Below are positions 8,819 through 16,510 of a DNA stretch of 64,000 bases, in pieces. The stretch is taken from the NCBI RefSeq assembly GCF_003034915.1, contig NZ_PZJX01000005.1:1-64000 (forward strand), written 5' to 3'. The notes beneath the pieces are model-generated. The model ran no database searches, was not told where the DNA came from, and was given only the letters and a program-made list of their open reading frames with translations. Every line of letters begins with the position of its first letter. Position 1 is the first letter of the stretch. The position numbers were made by a program, and so were the translations under genes. Origin of the DNA: Mesorhizobium helmanticense (lineage in GTDB: Bacteria > Pseudomonadota > Alphaproteobacteria > Rhizobiales > Rhizobiaceae).

Positions 8819-9667
8819 ATGAACAGCATTACCATTGCCCGCCCCTCGATGGTGAAGCCGATCGACCCGATCTGGCGCTCGATCCGTGACGAAGCGATGG
8901 AAGCGGTCAACCGCGATCCGTTGCTGGCGGCGTTCCTCTATTCGACCATCCTCAACCAGGAAAGCCTGGAGGAGGCGGTCATCCATAGGCTGGCCGAACG
9001 GCTCGACCATCAGGACATCGGTTCCGATCTCATCCGCCAGACATTCAAGGCGATGGCGGCCGACGACAAGGACTGGTCGACGACCGTGCGCGTCGACATC
9101 CAGGCCTATTACGACCGCGATCCGGCCTGCGACCGCTTCATCATGCCGGTGCTCTATTTCAAGGGCTTTCACGCCATCCAGACCCATCGTCTGGCGCATT
9201 GGCTGTGGAACCAGGGCCGCAAGGATTTCGCGCTCTACCTGCAGAGCCGGTCGTCCTCGGTCTTCCAGACCGACATCAACCCGGCTGCCCGCATTGGCAA
9301 GGGCATCTTCCTCGACCACGCCACCGGCTTTGTCGTCGGCGAAACCGCTGTCATCGAGGACGACGTGTCGATACTGCATGGCGTGACGTTGGGCGGCACC
9401 GGCAAGGCCGGTGGCGACCGTCATCCCAAGATCCGTCGCGGCGTGCTGATCGGCGCCGGCGCCAAGATCCTCGGCAACATCGAAATCGGCCATTGCTCGA
9501 AAGTCGCGGCGGGTTCCGTCGTGCTGTCGCCCGTGCCGCACAACAAGACGGTTGCCGGCGTGCCGGCCCGTGTCGTTGGCGAGACCGGCTGCGACCAGCC
9601 TTCGCGGCAGATGGACCAGCTTTTGCCGTCGCAGTCGATGGAGCATGTCGTCAGCTTCGACATCTGA
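8819..9667 (+). CDS. cysE: Serine O-acetyltransferase
   Basis: A 282-residue hexapeptide-repeat acetyltransferase that makes O-acetylserine from serine and acetyl-CoA, the first step of cysteine synthesis. The N-terminal helical domain (PIWRSIRDEAMEAVNRDPLL) and FKGFHAIQTHRLAHWLW are family hallmarks. The left-handed beta-helix carries FLDHATGFVVGETAVIEDDV (catalytic His in D-H-A-T-G) and LGGTGKAGGDRHPKI. The usual C-terminal extension used in complex formation with CysK and in cysteine feedback is present. Monocistronic, with a dispersed repeat on each side. Confidence 0.95.
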   Translation: MNSITIARPSMVKPIDPIWRSIRDEAMEAVNRDPLLAAFLYSTILNQESLEEAVIHRLAERLDHQDIGSDLIRQTFKAMAADDKDWSTTVRVDIQAYYDRDPACDRFIMPVLYFKGFHAIQTHRLAHWLWNQGRKDFALYLQSRSSSVFQTDINPAARIGKGIFLDHATGFVVGETAVIEDDVSILHGVTLGGTGKAGGDRHPKIRRGVLIGAGAKILGNIEIGHCSKVAAGSVVLSPVPHNKTVAGVPARVVGETGCDQPSRQMDQLLPSQSMEHVVSFDI

Positions 9668-9776
9668 CGTCAGGCGCGGACCCACAGCTGAATCCGGTTG
9701 TAGGCTGGGGGGCGTTGTTTCTCTCGCCGGCTTGCCTTTACATCGCCATTGTCGACGTGTCAGAAGCGCGTCTCTA

Positions 9777-9825
9777 ATGCGTGTCGCCCAAAAGTGCGCA
9801 GCGGTTTTGGGACAACGACACGCAT
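9777..9825 (+). repeat. Dispersed palindromic repeat, family A copy 2
   Basis: ATGCGTGTCG...CGACACGCAT ends enclosing the same core as copy 1 (CAGCGGTTTTGGGACAACGA at about 9799-9818). It lies between cysE and the DUF3126 gene and could form a 10-bp stem in RNA, so it may end cysE transcription. Confidence 0.8.
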
Positions 9826-9906
9826 AAAAAATAAGATCTAAAGCGTGTCGTATGCATCCCCTCGGACGCCACGCGCTTTCGCAAGCCCGACGATCGGAGA
9901 GAACTG

Positions 9907-10110
9907 TTGAAGCCGGACGAAATCAGAAAGCTGGACGCCTATTTCAAGCGTGTCTTCCAGAATCCCAAGCTCGAGGTAAAGGCGCGGCCGCGCAAGGATG
10001 ATTCGGCCGAGGTCTATGTTGGCGACGAATTCCTCGGCATCGTCTTCAAGGACGAGGACGATGGCGATTACAATTTCTCGATGGCGATCCTCGACATCGA
10101 CCTGGCCTGA
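9907..10110 (+). CDS. DUF3126 family small protein
   Basis: A 67-residue acidic protein starting at a TTG preceded by a GGAGAGAA ribosome-binding site. It matches the short DUF3126 family of alphaproteobacteria: residues KLDAYFKRVFQNPKLEVKAR, then EVYVGDEFLGIVFKDEDDGD. No signal or membrane segment. Function unknown. Confidence 0.85.
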   Translation: MKPDEIRKLDAYFKRVFQNPKLEVKARPRKDDSAEVYVGDEFLGIVFKDEDDGDYNFSMAILDIDLA

Positions 10111-10166
10111 GGGCGAAATTGAATTGGTGGCTGGACCCTTCGGCCGACCTGCCCGGACGGGCCGCG

Positions 10167-10913
10167 CTAGCGCCCGGTCTTCAGGATGCGCGCGGCCTCG
10201 GCGGCGATCGCCGCGTCAAGCGCCTGCCAGTCGCCGAGAAATTCCCTGGGAAAGCGGTAGCTGAGGCTGAGATTGTCGCCGACCTGGATGTCGCGTTCGC
10301 AAGGTGCCAGCGATTCCGCTGCGCTCGGTCCGCTCAGGCAGCGCGCCACGAACGGATCCTTGCCGGGGCGCCCGGCGACCGCCAGCACCTCGTTGAGATA
10401 ACCTGATTTCTCGGTGAAACCGTAGAGCGTGGTGCCGCCCGGGCCAGGCGTGCCGGGCTGCGCGATCAAGGCGCTGTAGATCGGCGCGAAACGGCCGCTC
10501 ATGTCGCGCGACATCATCTGCTGCTCGAACGACAGGAAGACGATGTTCCCGCGGGGACCGATGTGGTTGAAATCGTCGCGCGCGACCGTGCTGTAGCCGT
10601 CCATCTCGGGATAGCGCAGATAGAGGTCGAGGCGCGAGGCGATGCCGTCGCGGCGGGCCTGGTCGAAGCGGATGAAATTGGCCGGCACGGCGATGACATT
10701 GTTGCCGATGACGATCTTATGGATCGTGGTGTCGTCCGTATAACCAGCCATGGCGATCGAGCGGCCAAACCATTTGCCGCCAAGGCTGATCGCCACCGAA
10801 AGCAATGCCAGCGTCGCGAATGCGTAGAACACCCGCTTCATCAGCGTGGAATCGACAGCGGTGAGTTGCGGGCCCTCGGCGGCGGCTACTTGCTTCATCG
10901 CGATCCCCGACAT
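10167..10913 (-). CDS. Conserved hypothetical membrane-anchored protein
   Basis: A 248-residue protein with one transmembrane helix near residues 27-46 (VFYAFATLALLSVAISLGG) and a long presumed periplasmic part. Two cysteines near the C-terminus (RCLSGPS and PCERDIQ) could form a disulphide. No catalytic motif recognised. The start at 10913 has a GGATGG ribosome-binding site; an in-frame ATG five codons later is possible. Type II (N-in) anchoring is inference from the charges around the helix. Confidence 0.65.
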   Translation of the reverse strand: MSGIAMKQVAAAEGPQLTAVDSTLMKRVFYAFATLALLSVAISLGGKWFGRSIAMAGYTDDTTIHKIVIGNNVIAVPANFIRFDQARRDGIASRLDLYLRYPEMDGYSTVARDDFNHIGPRGNIVFLSFEQQMMSRDMSGRFAPIYSALIAQPGTPGPGGTTLYGFTEKSGYLNEVLAVAGRPGKDPFVARCLSGPSAAESLAPCERDIQVGDNLSLSYRFPREFLGDWQALDAAIAAEAARILKTGR

Positions 10914-11041
10914 CGACCATCCATCACAAAATGCTCCCTCTCCCCTCGGGTGTCCTACGGCGGCACATCAGGCGCGGCATGGCTCTTGCAACGCGCCTAT
11001 CGAATGCGACTGTGCGATTTCATGGTAAACGGATGGTAAAG

Positions 11042-11380
11042 ATGGGTCCGGTCGAACATACACTCTTCGCTTTTATGTCTGGGCTCACGGCGTGCGGCCT
11101 GGTCGGAGCGGCAATGGAGTTGATGTCGGGCCGCCGGCTCGCCTTTGCCGAACCTTATGTGTCGCCGAAGCATATGCTGCGCACGCTGCTGGCGACGGCA
11201 TGCGCCGGTCCGCTGATGTTCATCAACGACGCCCTGGATTCCTGGCGGGAAGGCCATATTTCGACACTGGTGCTCATCTCCTGCGGCTGCACCGCGACGA
11301 TCTGGGCGTTGGCTTTGGGCATCGCGCTGATCGACATTGCATCCCGGGCGGATGCGCTTCTAGTGTCTGCGAACTTTTAG
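11042..11380 (+). CDS. Conserved hypothetical membrane protein
   Basis: About 112 residues with three likely transmembrane helices (near residues 5-25, 45-65 and 75-98: HTLFAFMSGLTACGLVGAA, LLATACAGPLMFI, TLVLISCGCTATIWALALG). I prefer the ATG at 11042 because it follows GGATGG; an ATG at 11033 is the alternative, and the frame reaches back to 10931. Family and function not recognised. It is divergent from the preceding gene and its stop is immediately followed by a dispersed repeat. Confidence 0.6.
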   Translation: MGPVEHTLFAFMSGLTACGLVGAAMELMSGRRLAFAEPYVSPKHMLRTLLATACAGPLMFINDALDSWREGHISTLVLISCGCTATIWALALGIALIDIASRADALLVSANF

Positions 11381-11428
11381 TGCATGTCGCGCAAAAGTGT
11401 GCAGCGGTTTTTGCGGTAACGACATGCA
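11381..11428 (+). repeat. Dispersed palindromic repeat, family A copy 3
   Basis: TGCATGTCG...CGACATGCA ends with a slightly diverged core (GCAGCGGTTTTTGCGGTAACGA). It starts one base after the stop codon of the small membrane protein and ends about 35 bp before the gamma-carbonic anhydrase start. Confidence 0.75.
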
Positions 11429-11462
11429 TAAGGCGTAGTGTGAGACGATTCGGAGGCGAGAA

Positions 11463-11990
11463 ATGCCGCTCTATGCGATCGACGGAAAGACGCCCGGTTT
11501 CGAGGACGCCGACAGCAACTGGATCGCGCCGGACGCCACGCTGATCGGCGATATCAGGGTCGGCCGCAATGCGGGCTTCTGGTTCGGCGTCGTCATTCGC
11601 GGCGACAACGAGCCGATCGTCATTGGCGCCGACACCAATGTGCAGGAACACACGGTCATGCACACCGATCCCGGCTTCCCCCTGACCATCGGCCAAGGTT
11701 GCACGATTGGCCACCGCGCGCTGTTGCATGGCTGCACGATCGGCGACAACAGCCTGATCGGCATGGGCGCCATCGTGCTGAACGGCGCCAAGATCGGCAG
11801 GAATTCGCTGGTCGGCGCCGGGGCATTGGTCACCGAAGGCAAGGAATTCCCCGACAATTCGCTGATCGTCGGCTCGCCCGCGCGCGTGGTGCGGGAACTG
11901 GATGAGGCGGCGGTAGCCAGGCTGCGCGCCTCGGCCGCGCACTACGTCGCCAACGCCAAGCGCTTCAAGGCGGGGTTGAAGAAGGCGTAG
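11463..11990 (+). CDS. Gamma-carbonic anhydrase family protein
   Basis: A 175-residue left-handed beta-helix protein of the YrdA/PaaY/CaiE group. The trimeric zinc-site motifs are present: QEHTVMHTDPG, then GHRALLHGCTIGD, which supply the three histidines, plus the Gln-Glu pair before the first His. Family members hydrate CO2 or are inactive scaffolds, and activity cannot be told from sequence alone. Start ATG has a GGAGGCG ribosome-binding site. Confidence 0.88.
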   Translation: MPLYAIDGKTPGFEDADSNWIAPDATLIGDIRVGRNAGFWFGVVIRGDNEPIVIGADTNVQEHTVMHTDPGFPLTIGQGCTIGHRALLHGCTIGDNSLIGMGAIVLNGAKIGRNSLVGAGALVTEGKEFPDNSLIVGSPARVVRELDEAAVARLRASAAHYVANAKRFKAGLKKA

Positions 11991-12020
11991 GCCAGAACCG
12001 CTGCCGATCCCAAAAACAGC

Positions 12021-12049
12021 GGAGCCGGCCCGGGGACGGGGCCGGCTCC
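12021..12049 (+). terminator. Strong GC hairpin after gamma-carbonic anhydrase
   Basis: An 11-bp inverted repeat (GGAGCCGGCCC ... GGGCCGGCTCC) about 30 bp after the stop codon, followed by TAAAA rather than a T-tract. It is plausible as a terminator or RNA-stabilising hairpin. Confidence 0.55.
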
Positions 12050-12050
12050 T

Positions 12051-12098
12051 AAAACCCGGTCGTTGGGGACGGGGAGGGTGGGGACTCGACCGGGTTTT
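12051..12098. other. Second inverted repeat with G-rich loop
   Basis: A 12-bp perfect inverted repeat (AAAACCCGGTCG at 12051-12062, CGACCGGGTTTT at 12087-12098) enclosing a G-rich loop (GGGGACGGGGAGGGTGGGGA). On the + strand the right arm ends in TTTT, so it could be an intrinsic terminator. The loop has four G-runs and could form a quadruplex. Confidence 0.5.
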
Positions 12099-12138
12099 CT
12101 CCTTAAGCGCGTCGCGCGACGCGCTTGACCTCTGTTCT

Positions 12139-12187
12139 ATGCATCTCGTTGTCCCAAAACCGCTGCGCACGTTTGGGCGATATGCAT
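12139..12187 (-). repeat. Dispersed palindromic repeat, family A copy 4 (inverted)
   Basis: Same element as copies 1-3 in the opposite orientation: ATGCAT ends, with TCGTTGTCCCAAAACCGCTG as the reverse complement of the core. It ends 9 bp after the stop codon of the BTLCP gene on the minus strand. Confidence 0.78.
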
Positions 12188-12196
12188 TGGCGTCCT

Positions 12197-12805
12197 TTAG
12201 CGGACGCTGGCGACTGCGTCGGAGCGGCCGTCATTGATCGTTACCCAAACGCCCGAATTCTGGCTCGATTGGCGCTTGAGGTAGGTGTAGTCGGTGGCGG
12301 TCCAGGGCAGCACCTTGGACTTCAGATTGTCGAGGATGAACTCGCCGAGGCTGGTGCGCACGGTCAGCACCGCGTGGCCGTCGCCATTCGACTGGCGAGC
12401 CACCGTCATCAACAGGTCGCCGGCCGGAACGCCGATATCCATCAGCTCGCGGCGCTTCTCCAGTGCATAATCCTCGCAATCGCCAAACCCGCTGTCGGGA
12501 TAGGACCAGACCTCTTCCTTGCCCCACAGTTCCATGTCGGTGCGCGGCTCGATCCTGGTGTTGACCGAATTGTTGATGCTCACGATCCTTGCCCACAGCT
12601 TGCGGGTCAATTCGACCGGCGCCTGCTTCGGCGTCCTCTGGCTGCATTCCCGCGGCAGCTTCTGGCAGAACTCGTAATGGCCAACCGGCTGTGTGGTGCG
12701 GCCGCCGGTATGCATGAAGGCAGGTCCCGCTGCCTCTGCTGTCCCCCAGGCGGAAAGCTGCATCGCCATTGCCAAGAGCAACAGCTTGCCCCTCGTCCTC
12801 TTCAT
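12197..12805 (-). CDS. Transglutaminase-like cysteine proteinase (BTLCP family)
   Basis: A 202-residue exported protein: signal peptide with cleavage near A-E-A-A, then a bacterial transglutaminase-like cysteine proteinase domain. The catalytic Cys is in SGFGDCEDYALEKR, His in GDGHAVLTVRTSLGEF and Asp in ILDNLKSKVLPW, so the triad is complete. Relatives include LapG, the periplasmic protease that releases biofilm adhesins under control of LapD. No LapD or adhesin gene is near, so the substrate is unknown. A dispersed repeat follows the stop. Confidence 0.85.
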   Translation of the reverse strand: MKRTRGKLLLLAMAMQLSAWGTAEAAGPAFMHTGGRTTQPVGHYEFCQKLPRECSQRTPKQAPVELTRKLWARIVSINNSVNTRIEPRTDMELWGKEEVWSYPDSGFGDCEDYALEKRRELMDIGVPAGDLLMTVARQSNGDGHAVLTVRTSLGEFILDNLKSKVLPWTATDYTYLKRQSSQNSGVWVTINDGRSDAVASVR

Positions 12806-13050
12806 TCTTCAGTCTCCCCGTTTGAGGAGACTATGACACGGGTGGATTTATTCGACGCAAAAGCGCGGAGTAGATATTAAGTAAAACGCCAGTAGAATAA
12901 ACATAAAATTTGATGCATTTGAGTATAAGATTGTTGAGGTATTCCTGGCTGGCCCGCGCGCTCGCTGCCGTCTACCTAAATCCGGCCCGGATCAGGAAAG
13001 TGAAAAAAATTAGGCGAACAGGAAAGACTGAGCGCAAAGCGCGGGCCAAT
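12806..13050. other. AT-richer gap, no gene seen
   Basis: About 245 bp of lower GC between the BTLCP start and the PilZ terminator. It should hold the BTLCP promoter. No RNA gene or coding frame is convincing here. Confidence 0.4.
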
Positions 13051-13077
13051 AAAAAACCGGCCGAAATGGGCCGGTTC
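13051..13077 (-). terminator. Intrinsic terminator of the PilZ gene
   Basis: On the minus strand: stem AACCGGCC / GGCCGGTT (4-5 nt loop region CATTTC), followed by a run of T. It lies 25 bp after the PilZ stop codon. This is a textbook rho-independent terminator. Confidence 0.8.
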
Positions 13078-13102
13078 GGTTTGCGATAAGTGTTGCCGTC
13101 CG

Positions 13103-13744
13103 TCAGACGCCTGGTGCGTTGAACTCGGAATCGAGCGTTTCCGGCCGCTGGATGACCGCGAACTCGATGGCGACACCGTCCTCGAAATGCCGCACCACCT
13201 GGCCGCGCATCGTGCCGAGCGTCACCTGGACGCCGATCGCCGGCTTGACGTCGATCTCGATCGCCGCACCTGAAAGCGACAGGTCGATGATGCGGCACTG
13301 GTACTGGCGCCCGTCGGTAAGCTGCAGCACGCTTGTCGGATTGCGCGGGGCGACGCGTTCGTGACGACGGTCTTCCGGCAGGTCGAGTTCATGCTTGTTG
13401 GCGAGCCAGGTCAATTGCGCGGCCAGCTTGTCCTTCTTGCGCTCCGACGCGATGACGGTCATCGCGAAGCCATCCTGCAGAGTACGGGTGACGACGCCCT
13501 CGATGCGACCGATATGGTCGATATAGGCGATGACTTTCTCACCGGGCATGCCAATGCGCTCGCAGCGAAACGACACATTGCCAGGCGACATGTCGACGAC
13601 CTGGCAAGGATACTCGGTACGATCCTCCAGCATGAAGCGTCCGTAAATCTTCACGCGGACGCGCTGAAAGTTACGCCTTTCGGCTTGGGACGGCGCGGAT
13701 TCGACCGCCGCTGACCTCATGACTGCCTGCACCCCGTTTGGCAT
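13103..13744 (-). CDS. Protein with two PilZ domains
   Basis: A 213-residue cytoplasmic protein. The first PilZ-like module starts at about residue 24 (RRNFQRVRVKIYGRFMLED with C-Q-V-V-D-M-S-P-G-N-V). The second starts near residue 125 (RRHERVAPRNPTSVLQLTDG with C-R-I-I-D-L-S-L-S-G-A). Both show the [DN]-x-S-x-x-G part of the cyclic-di-GMP site. The R-x-x-x-R part is clearest as R-H-E-R in module 2. PilZ domains bind c-di-GMP and control motility or surface polysaccharide. Output partner unknown. Confidence 0.85.
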   Translation of the reverse strand: MPNGVQAVMRSAAVESAPSQAERRNFQRVRVKIYGRFMLEDRTEYPCQVVDMSPGNVSFRCERIGMPGEKVIAYIDHIGRIEGVVTRTLQDGFAMTVIASERKKDKLAAQLTWLANKHELDLPEDRRHERVAPRNPTSVLQLTDGRQYQCRIIDLSLSGAAIEIDVKPAIGVQVTLGTMRGQVVRHFEDGVAIEFAVIQRPETLDSEFNAPGV

Positions 13745-13834
13745 TCCGCGCGTGATGCGGGAATTTCACGGAAAACTACAGCAAAGCAGGTTAATAAAGG
13801 GGAAAGCCTGCCCCCGTTGCTTCAGGATTTGGTG

Positions 13835-14473
13835 TTATTCCTCGCGTCCGCCGTCGAACACGACGAGATGACGGATGCGGCGCGCCTGGCCGAGCGCCGA
13901 AATCGTCTCTGGCGGATCGAGCTCCAGGGGAACGAGCGAGGGGACGTCGATAGCCGGCCTGTTGTTCAGGAACACCGGTTCCTTCTCCGGATCGACGACG
14001 CGGATCGAATCGATCAGGGCGTCGGCGATCGGATCGGCGCCCAGCCAGAACGGTTTTTCCGCGGCACTTATCACGCCGAGGCAGCGCGGATTTTCGATGC
14101 CGCCGTCGAGCGGCAGGGCGAGCAGCTCGAATTTGTTGGAGCGGCCGTTGCGGCTGAAGCCCTCATAGGTGACGAGCGCCACGGATTTCTGATCGAAGAC
14201 GCCATCGACCAGCCTTGCGACGAGCCGCTGGTCCTTCTCGCGCCACAGCGAGGGAAAGGAAAACCCTTTCAGTTCACGGCCATAGACCGCGCAAAGCCTG
14301 GTGCCGGCCAGCCGGAATACCGCTTCGCCGCGCGTATCCTTTTCCAGGATGAACGTGTCGGCCAGCAGCGACTTGATATCGGCGGGCTCGACTTCCGAGC
14401 GCTTCGGGGCAGGGCGTCCGTCACGCAGCCGGTTCCAATAATGGAACAGCGTGATCGATCCGTTCTGGTTCAT
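13835..14473 (-). CDS. PAS-domain protein (PAS_5 type)
   Basis: About 212 residues from the ATG at 14473; an in-frame ATG at 14512 is an alternative. The pattern LFHYWNRLRDGRPAPKRSEV, then DIKSLLADTFILEKD and FRLAGTRLCAVYGRELKGFS, is characteristic of the PAS_5 family widespread in Rhizobiales. No output domain is attached. These proteins are usually unlinked single-domain sensors of unknown ligand. The upstream gap contains TTAA-rich motifs (see 14603). Confidence 0.8.
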   Translation of the reverse strand: MNQNGSITLFHYWNRLRDGRPAPKRSEVEPADIKSLLADTFILEKDTRGEAVFRLAGTRLCAVYGRELKGFSFPSLWREKDQRLVARLVDGVFDQKSVALVTYEGFSRNGRSNKFELLALPLDGGIENPRCLGVISAAEKPFWLGADPIADALIDSIRVVDPEKEPVFLNNRPAIDVPSLVPLELDPPETISALGQARRIRHLVVFDGGREE

Positions 14474-14602
14474 GCTATGCAGCTCCGCGCATTCTGTCGT
14501 CTGATGTCCCATCGGTGAACAGAAGGGGCGCCCTCCGATGACCTACATGCGTTGCGGAGCAGGATGCGTGCCAGCGTCGTTAACACTTGTTCACGGGTCG
14601 GG

Positions 14603-14634
14603 GCCGTTAAGGTTAACAAGTGGTTTACGTTGCG
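14603..14634. promoter_or_regulatory. Conserved TTAA-rich motif upstream of rhomboid/PAS genes
   Basis: A 32-bp stretch (core GTTAAGGTTAACAAGTGGTT) that is nearly repeated at 63927-63959 at the other end of the window. Together with GTTAACACTTG at about 14579 it gives several TTAA half-sites of the kind recognised by CtrA. The ~430-bp gap 14474-14905 otherwise shows no gene. Confidence 0.45.
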
Positions 14635-14905
14635 TCCGACCGGGCCCTGTGGCACACCAAAACCACTCCAGAAGCGGTCGTTTCGCGACGATCGGCAGCA
14701 ACTTCAGTCAAGAGTTTGGGGGTCGGGGGACTCGACCAGCCGTTCAAGGGAAACCTTGGACGGCTTCTTTTTGATTCGCGTCCGATTTTGATTCGCCCGA
14801 CTTGATTCGCAGCCCCGCTTTGACCCGCAGGGACGATTCGCCGTTTGTGATTTTGCCGGCCGTAGCCTAGATGCTCGGGATGTCGAATCCTGGGACTGCG
14901 TGCAA

Positions 14906-15652
14906 ATGAATGAACCAGTAAGCCCGTCGGACATCGAACAGGGCGAACCGCGCGAGCTGGAGGAGCAGCGCCGTGAGCCCGTGTTCAATCTGCCGCCTGT
15001 CGTGCTGGCGGTGATCGGCATTTGCGTCGCCGTCCATCTGATCCGGGTCTATGTGCTGACCGACGAGCAGGACCTGTCCCTGCTGATCCGGGCTGCCTTC
15101 ATTCCGATCCGCTATTCCGGTCGCTTCGACCTTGATTTCTATGCATTTTCAAGTCCGTTCACCTATGCCTTCCTGCATGGCGGCTTTGCCCATCTTGCCA
15201 TCAACATGGTGTGGCTGGCGGCTTTCGGCTCGCCATTGGCAAACCGCTTCGGCGCGTTTCGCTTCAGCCTGTTCTTCGCGGCGACGGGATTGGCGGCGGT
15301 GGTGCTGTTCTGGGCCGTGCATCCGCTCGGCCAGGCGCCGCTGGTCGGCGCGTCGGGCGCGATATCGGGCATGATGGGAGCCGCCGCACGCTTTGGCTTC
15401 CGTATCGACCGATCGCACGGCAAGGCCGCCTTCGCCGGCGCGCCCTTGCCGATGGCTGACGTTTTCCGCTCCCGCGGCGTGGTGACCTTCCTTGCGGTGT
15501 GGATGGTGATCAACCTCGTCACCGGCCTTATCGGCGCACCCGGCGTCGACGGCCAGATTGCCTGGGAGGCGCATATTGGCGGTTTTGTCGCCGGCTTCTT
15601 CGGGCTGCGGTTTTTTGATCGGCGCCAGCAGGCGGATGAGTTCGTGGTCTGA
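14906..15652 (+). CDS. Rhomboid family intramembrane serine protease
   Basis: A 248-residue polytopic membrane protein with about six helices. The catalytic Ser lies in LVGASGAISGMMGAA (G-A-S-G) and the catalytic His in the last helix, EAHIGGFVAGFFG. HGGFAHLAINMVWLAAFGSP holds the conserved H-x-x-x-N of helix 2. All essential rhomboid residues are therefore present. I chose the ATG at 14906 over a GTG two codons upstream. Natural substrate unknown. Confidence 0.9.
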   Translation: MNEPVSPSDIEQGEPRELEEQRREPVFNLPPVVLAVIGICVAVHLIRVYVLTDEQDLSLLIRAAFIPIRYSGRFDLDFYAFSSPFTYAFLHGGFAHLAINMVWLAAFGSPLANRFGAFRFSLFFAATGLAAVVLFWAVHPLGQAPLVGASGAISGMMGAAARFGFRIDRSHGKAAFAGAPLPMADVFRSRGVVTFLAVWMVINLVTGLIGAPGVDGQIAWEAHIGGFVAGFFGLRFFDRRQQADEFVV

Positions 15653-15748
15653 GACCGCGCACTTGAAATGCAACCGATCGCGGCGCACCATGTTCACTCT
15701 TATGTGAAAGCCGGCCAGGGCAGGAGCCGGCAAGCTGAGGAGGACGCC

Positions 15749-16180
15749 ATGACAGTTAAGGCAATTCTCGAGAAAAAAGGCCATGACGTGTTGACGTGCG
15801 GGCCGAACGACAAGCTGAGCGAGGCCATTCGCATCCTGACCGACCACAGGATCGGCGCGCTGGTCATCACCAATGGCGACCACAAGATCGTCGGCATTCT
15901 TTCCGAGCGCGACGTCGTGCGGGTGCTTGCCAAGGAAGGGGCGGCCGCACTCGATATCGCGGTGCGTTCGGCGATGACGCCCAAGGTGAAGATCTGCAAT
16001 GAGAACCACACCGTCAACGAGGTCATGGAGATCATGACCAGGGGCCGTTTCCGCCATCTTCCGGTGGAAAAGGACGGTCTGCTCGACGGCATCGTCTCCA
16101 TCGGCGACGTGGTGAAGCGGCGCATCGAAGATGTCGAGCGCGAGGCCGAAGAGATCAGAGCCTATATCGCCACGGCCTGA
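15749..16180 (+). CDS. CBS-domain protein
   Basis: A 143-residue protein made almost only of a CBS-domain pair: VKAILEKKGHDVLTCGPNDK ... GILSERDVVRVLA, then VRSAMTPKVKICNENHTVNE ... DGIVSIGDVVKRRI. The start at 15749 follows a strong AGGAGG site. CBS pairs bind adenine nucleotides and regulate partners. No attached effector domain. Followed by a bidirectional terminator. Confidence 0.88.
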   Translation: MTVKAILEKKGHDVLTCGPNDKLSEAIRILTDHRIGALVITNGDHKIVGILSERDVVRVLAKEGAAALDIAVRSAMTPKVKICNENHTVNEVMEIMTRGRFRHLPVEKDGLLDGIVSIGDVVKRRIEDVEREAEEIRAYIATA

Positions 16181-16196
16181 GCCGGGCGAGAGAAAA

Positions 16197-16221
16197 CCGC
16201 CGACCGGAGGCCGGCCGGCGG
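16197..16221. terminator. Bidirectional terminator between convergent CBS and yjhX genes
   Basis: Near-perfect hairpin CCGCCG-a-CCGG-agg-CCGG-c-CGGCGG, flanked by AAAA on the left and ATTT on the right. It sits 17 bp after the CBS stop and 9 bp after the yjhX stop on the other strand. Confidence 0.75.
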
Positions 16222-16229
16222 ATTTGCCT

Positions 16230-16487
16230 TTACCTGTTATCGAGTTCGGCGCGGACGAGTTCGAGCCCGCGCCGGGTGATGCGGTAAGGTCCGCCGCCCG
16301 CCGAGGAGACCGCTCTCTTCCGCTTCAGTTTGCGAAACAGATTGAGATCGACGCCAGGATAGTGCCAGCCATCGCGGGTCAGGCATTTGACGGAGGCGAT
16401 CCGCTTCTTCTCGTTCTTTTCGATTTCGATGCGCCCGCCCTGCGCGAGCAGGTGCAGGATGCGCTGTTCAGTGCGCGAAATGTCCAT
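16230..16487 (-). CDS. yjhX: YjhX-family protein (putative toxin, UPF0386)
   Basis: An 85-residue basic protein matching the YjhX/UPF0386 family along its length: MDISRTEQRILHLLAQGGRI, then ASVKCLTRDGW and the C-terminal GGPYRITRRGLELVRAELDN. E. coli YjhX has been described as the toxin of a type II pair with the acetyltransferase-like YjhQ. No acetyltransferase-like antitoxin gene adjoins it here, so the toxin role is uncertain. The winged-helix-like C-terminus would also suit a DNA-binding protein. Preceded by a possible attenuator hairpin at 16511. Confidence 0.78.
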   Translation of the reverse strand: MDISRTEQRILHLLAQGGRIEIEKNEKKRIASVKCLTRDGWHYPGVDLNLFRKLKRKRAVSSAGGGPYRITRRGLELVRAELDNR

Positions 16488-16510
16488 GTGAAAGAATTCC
16501 CGGGAAAACG

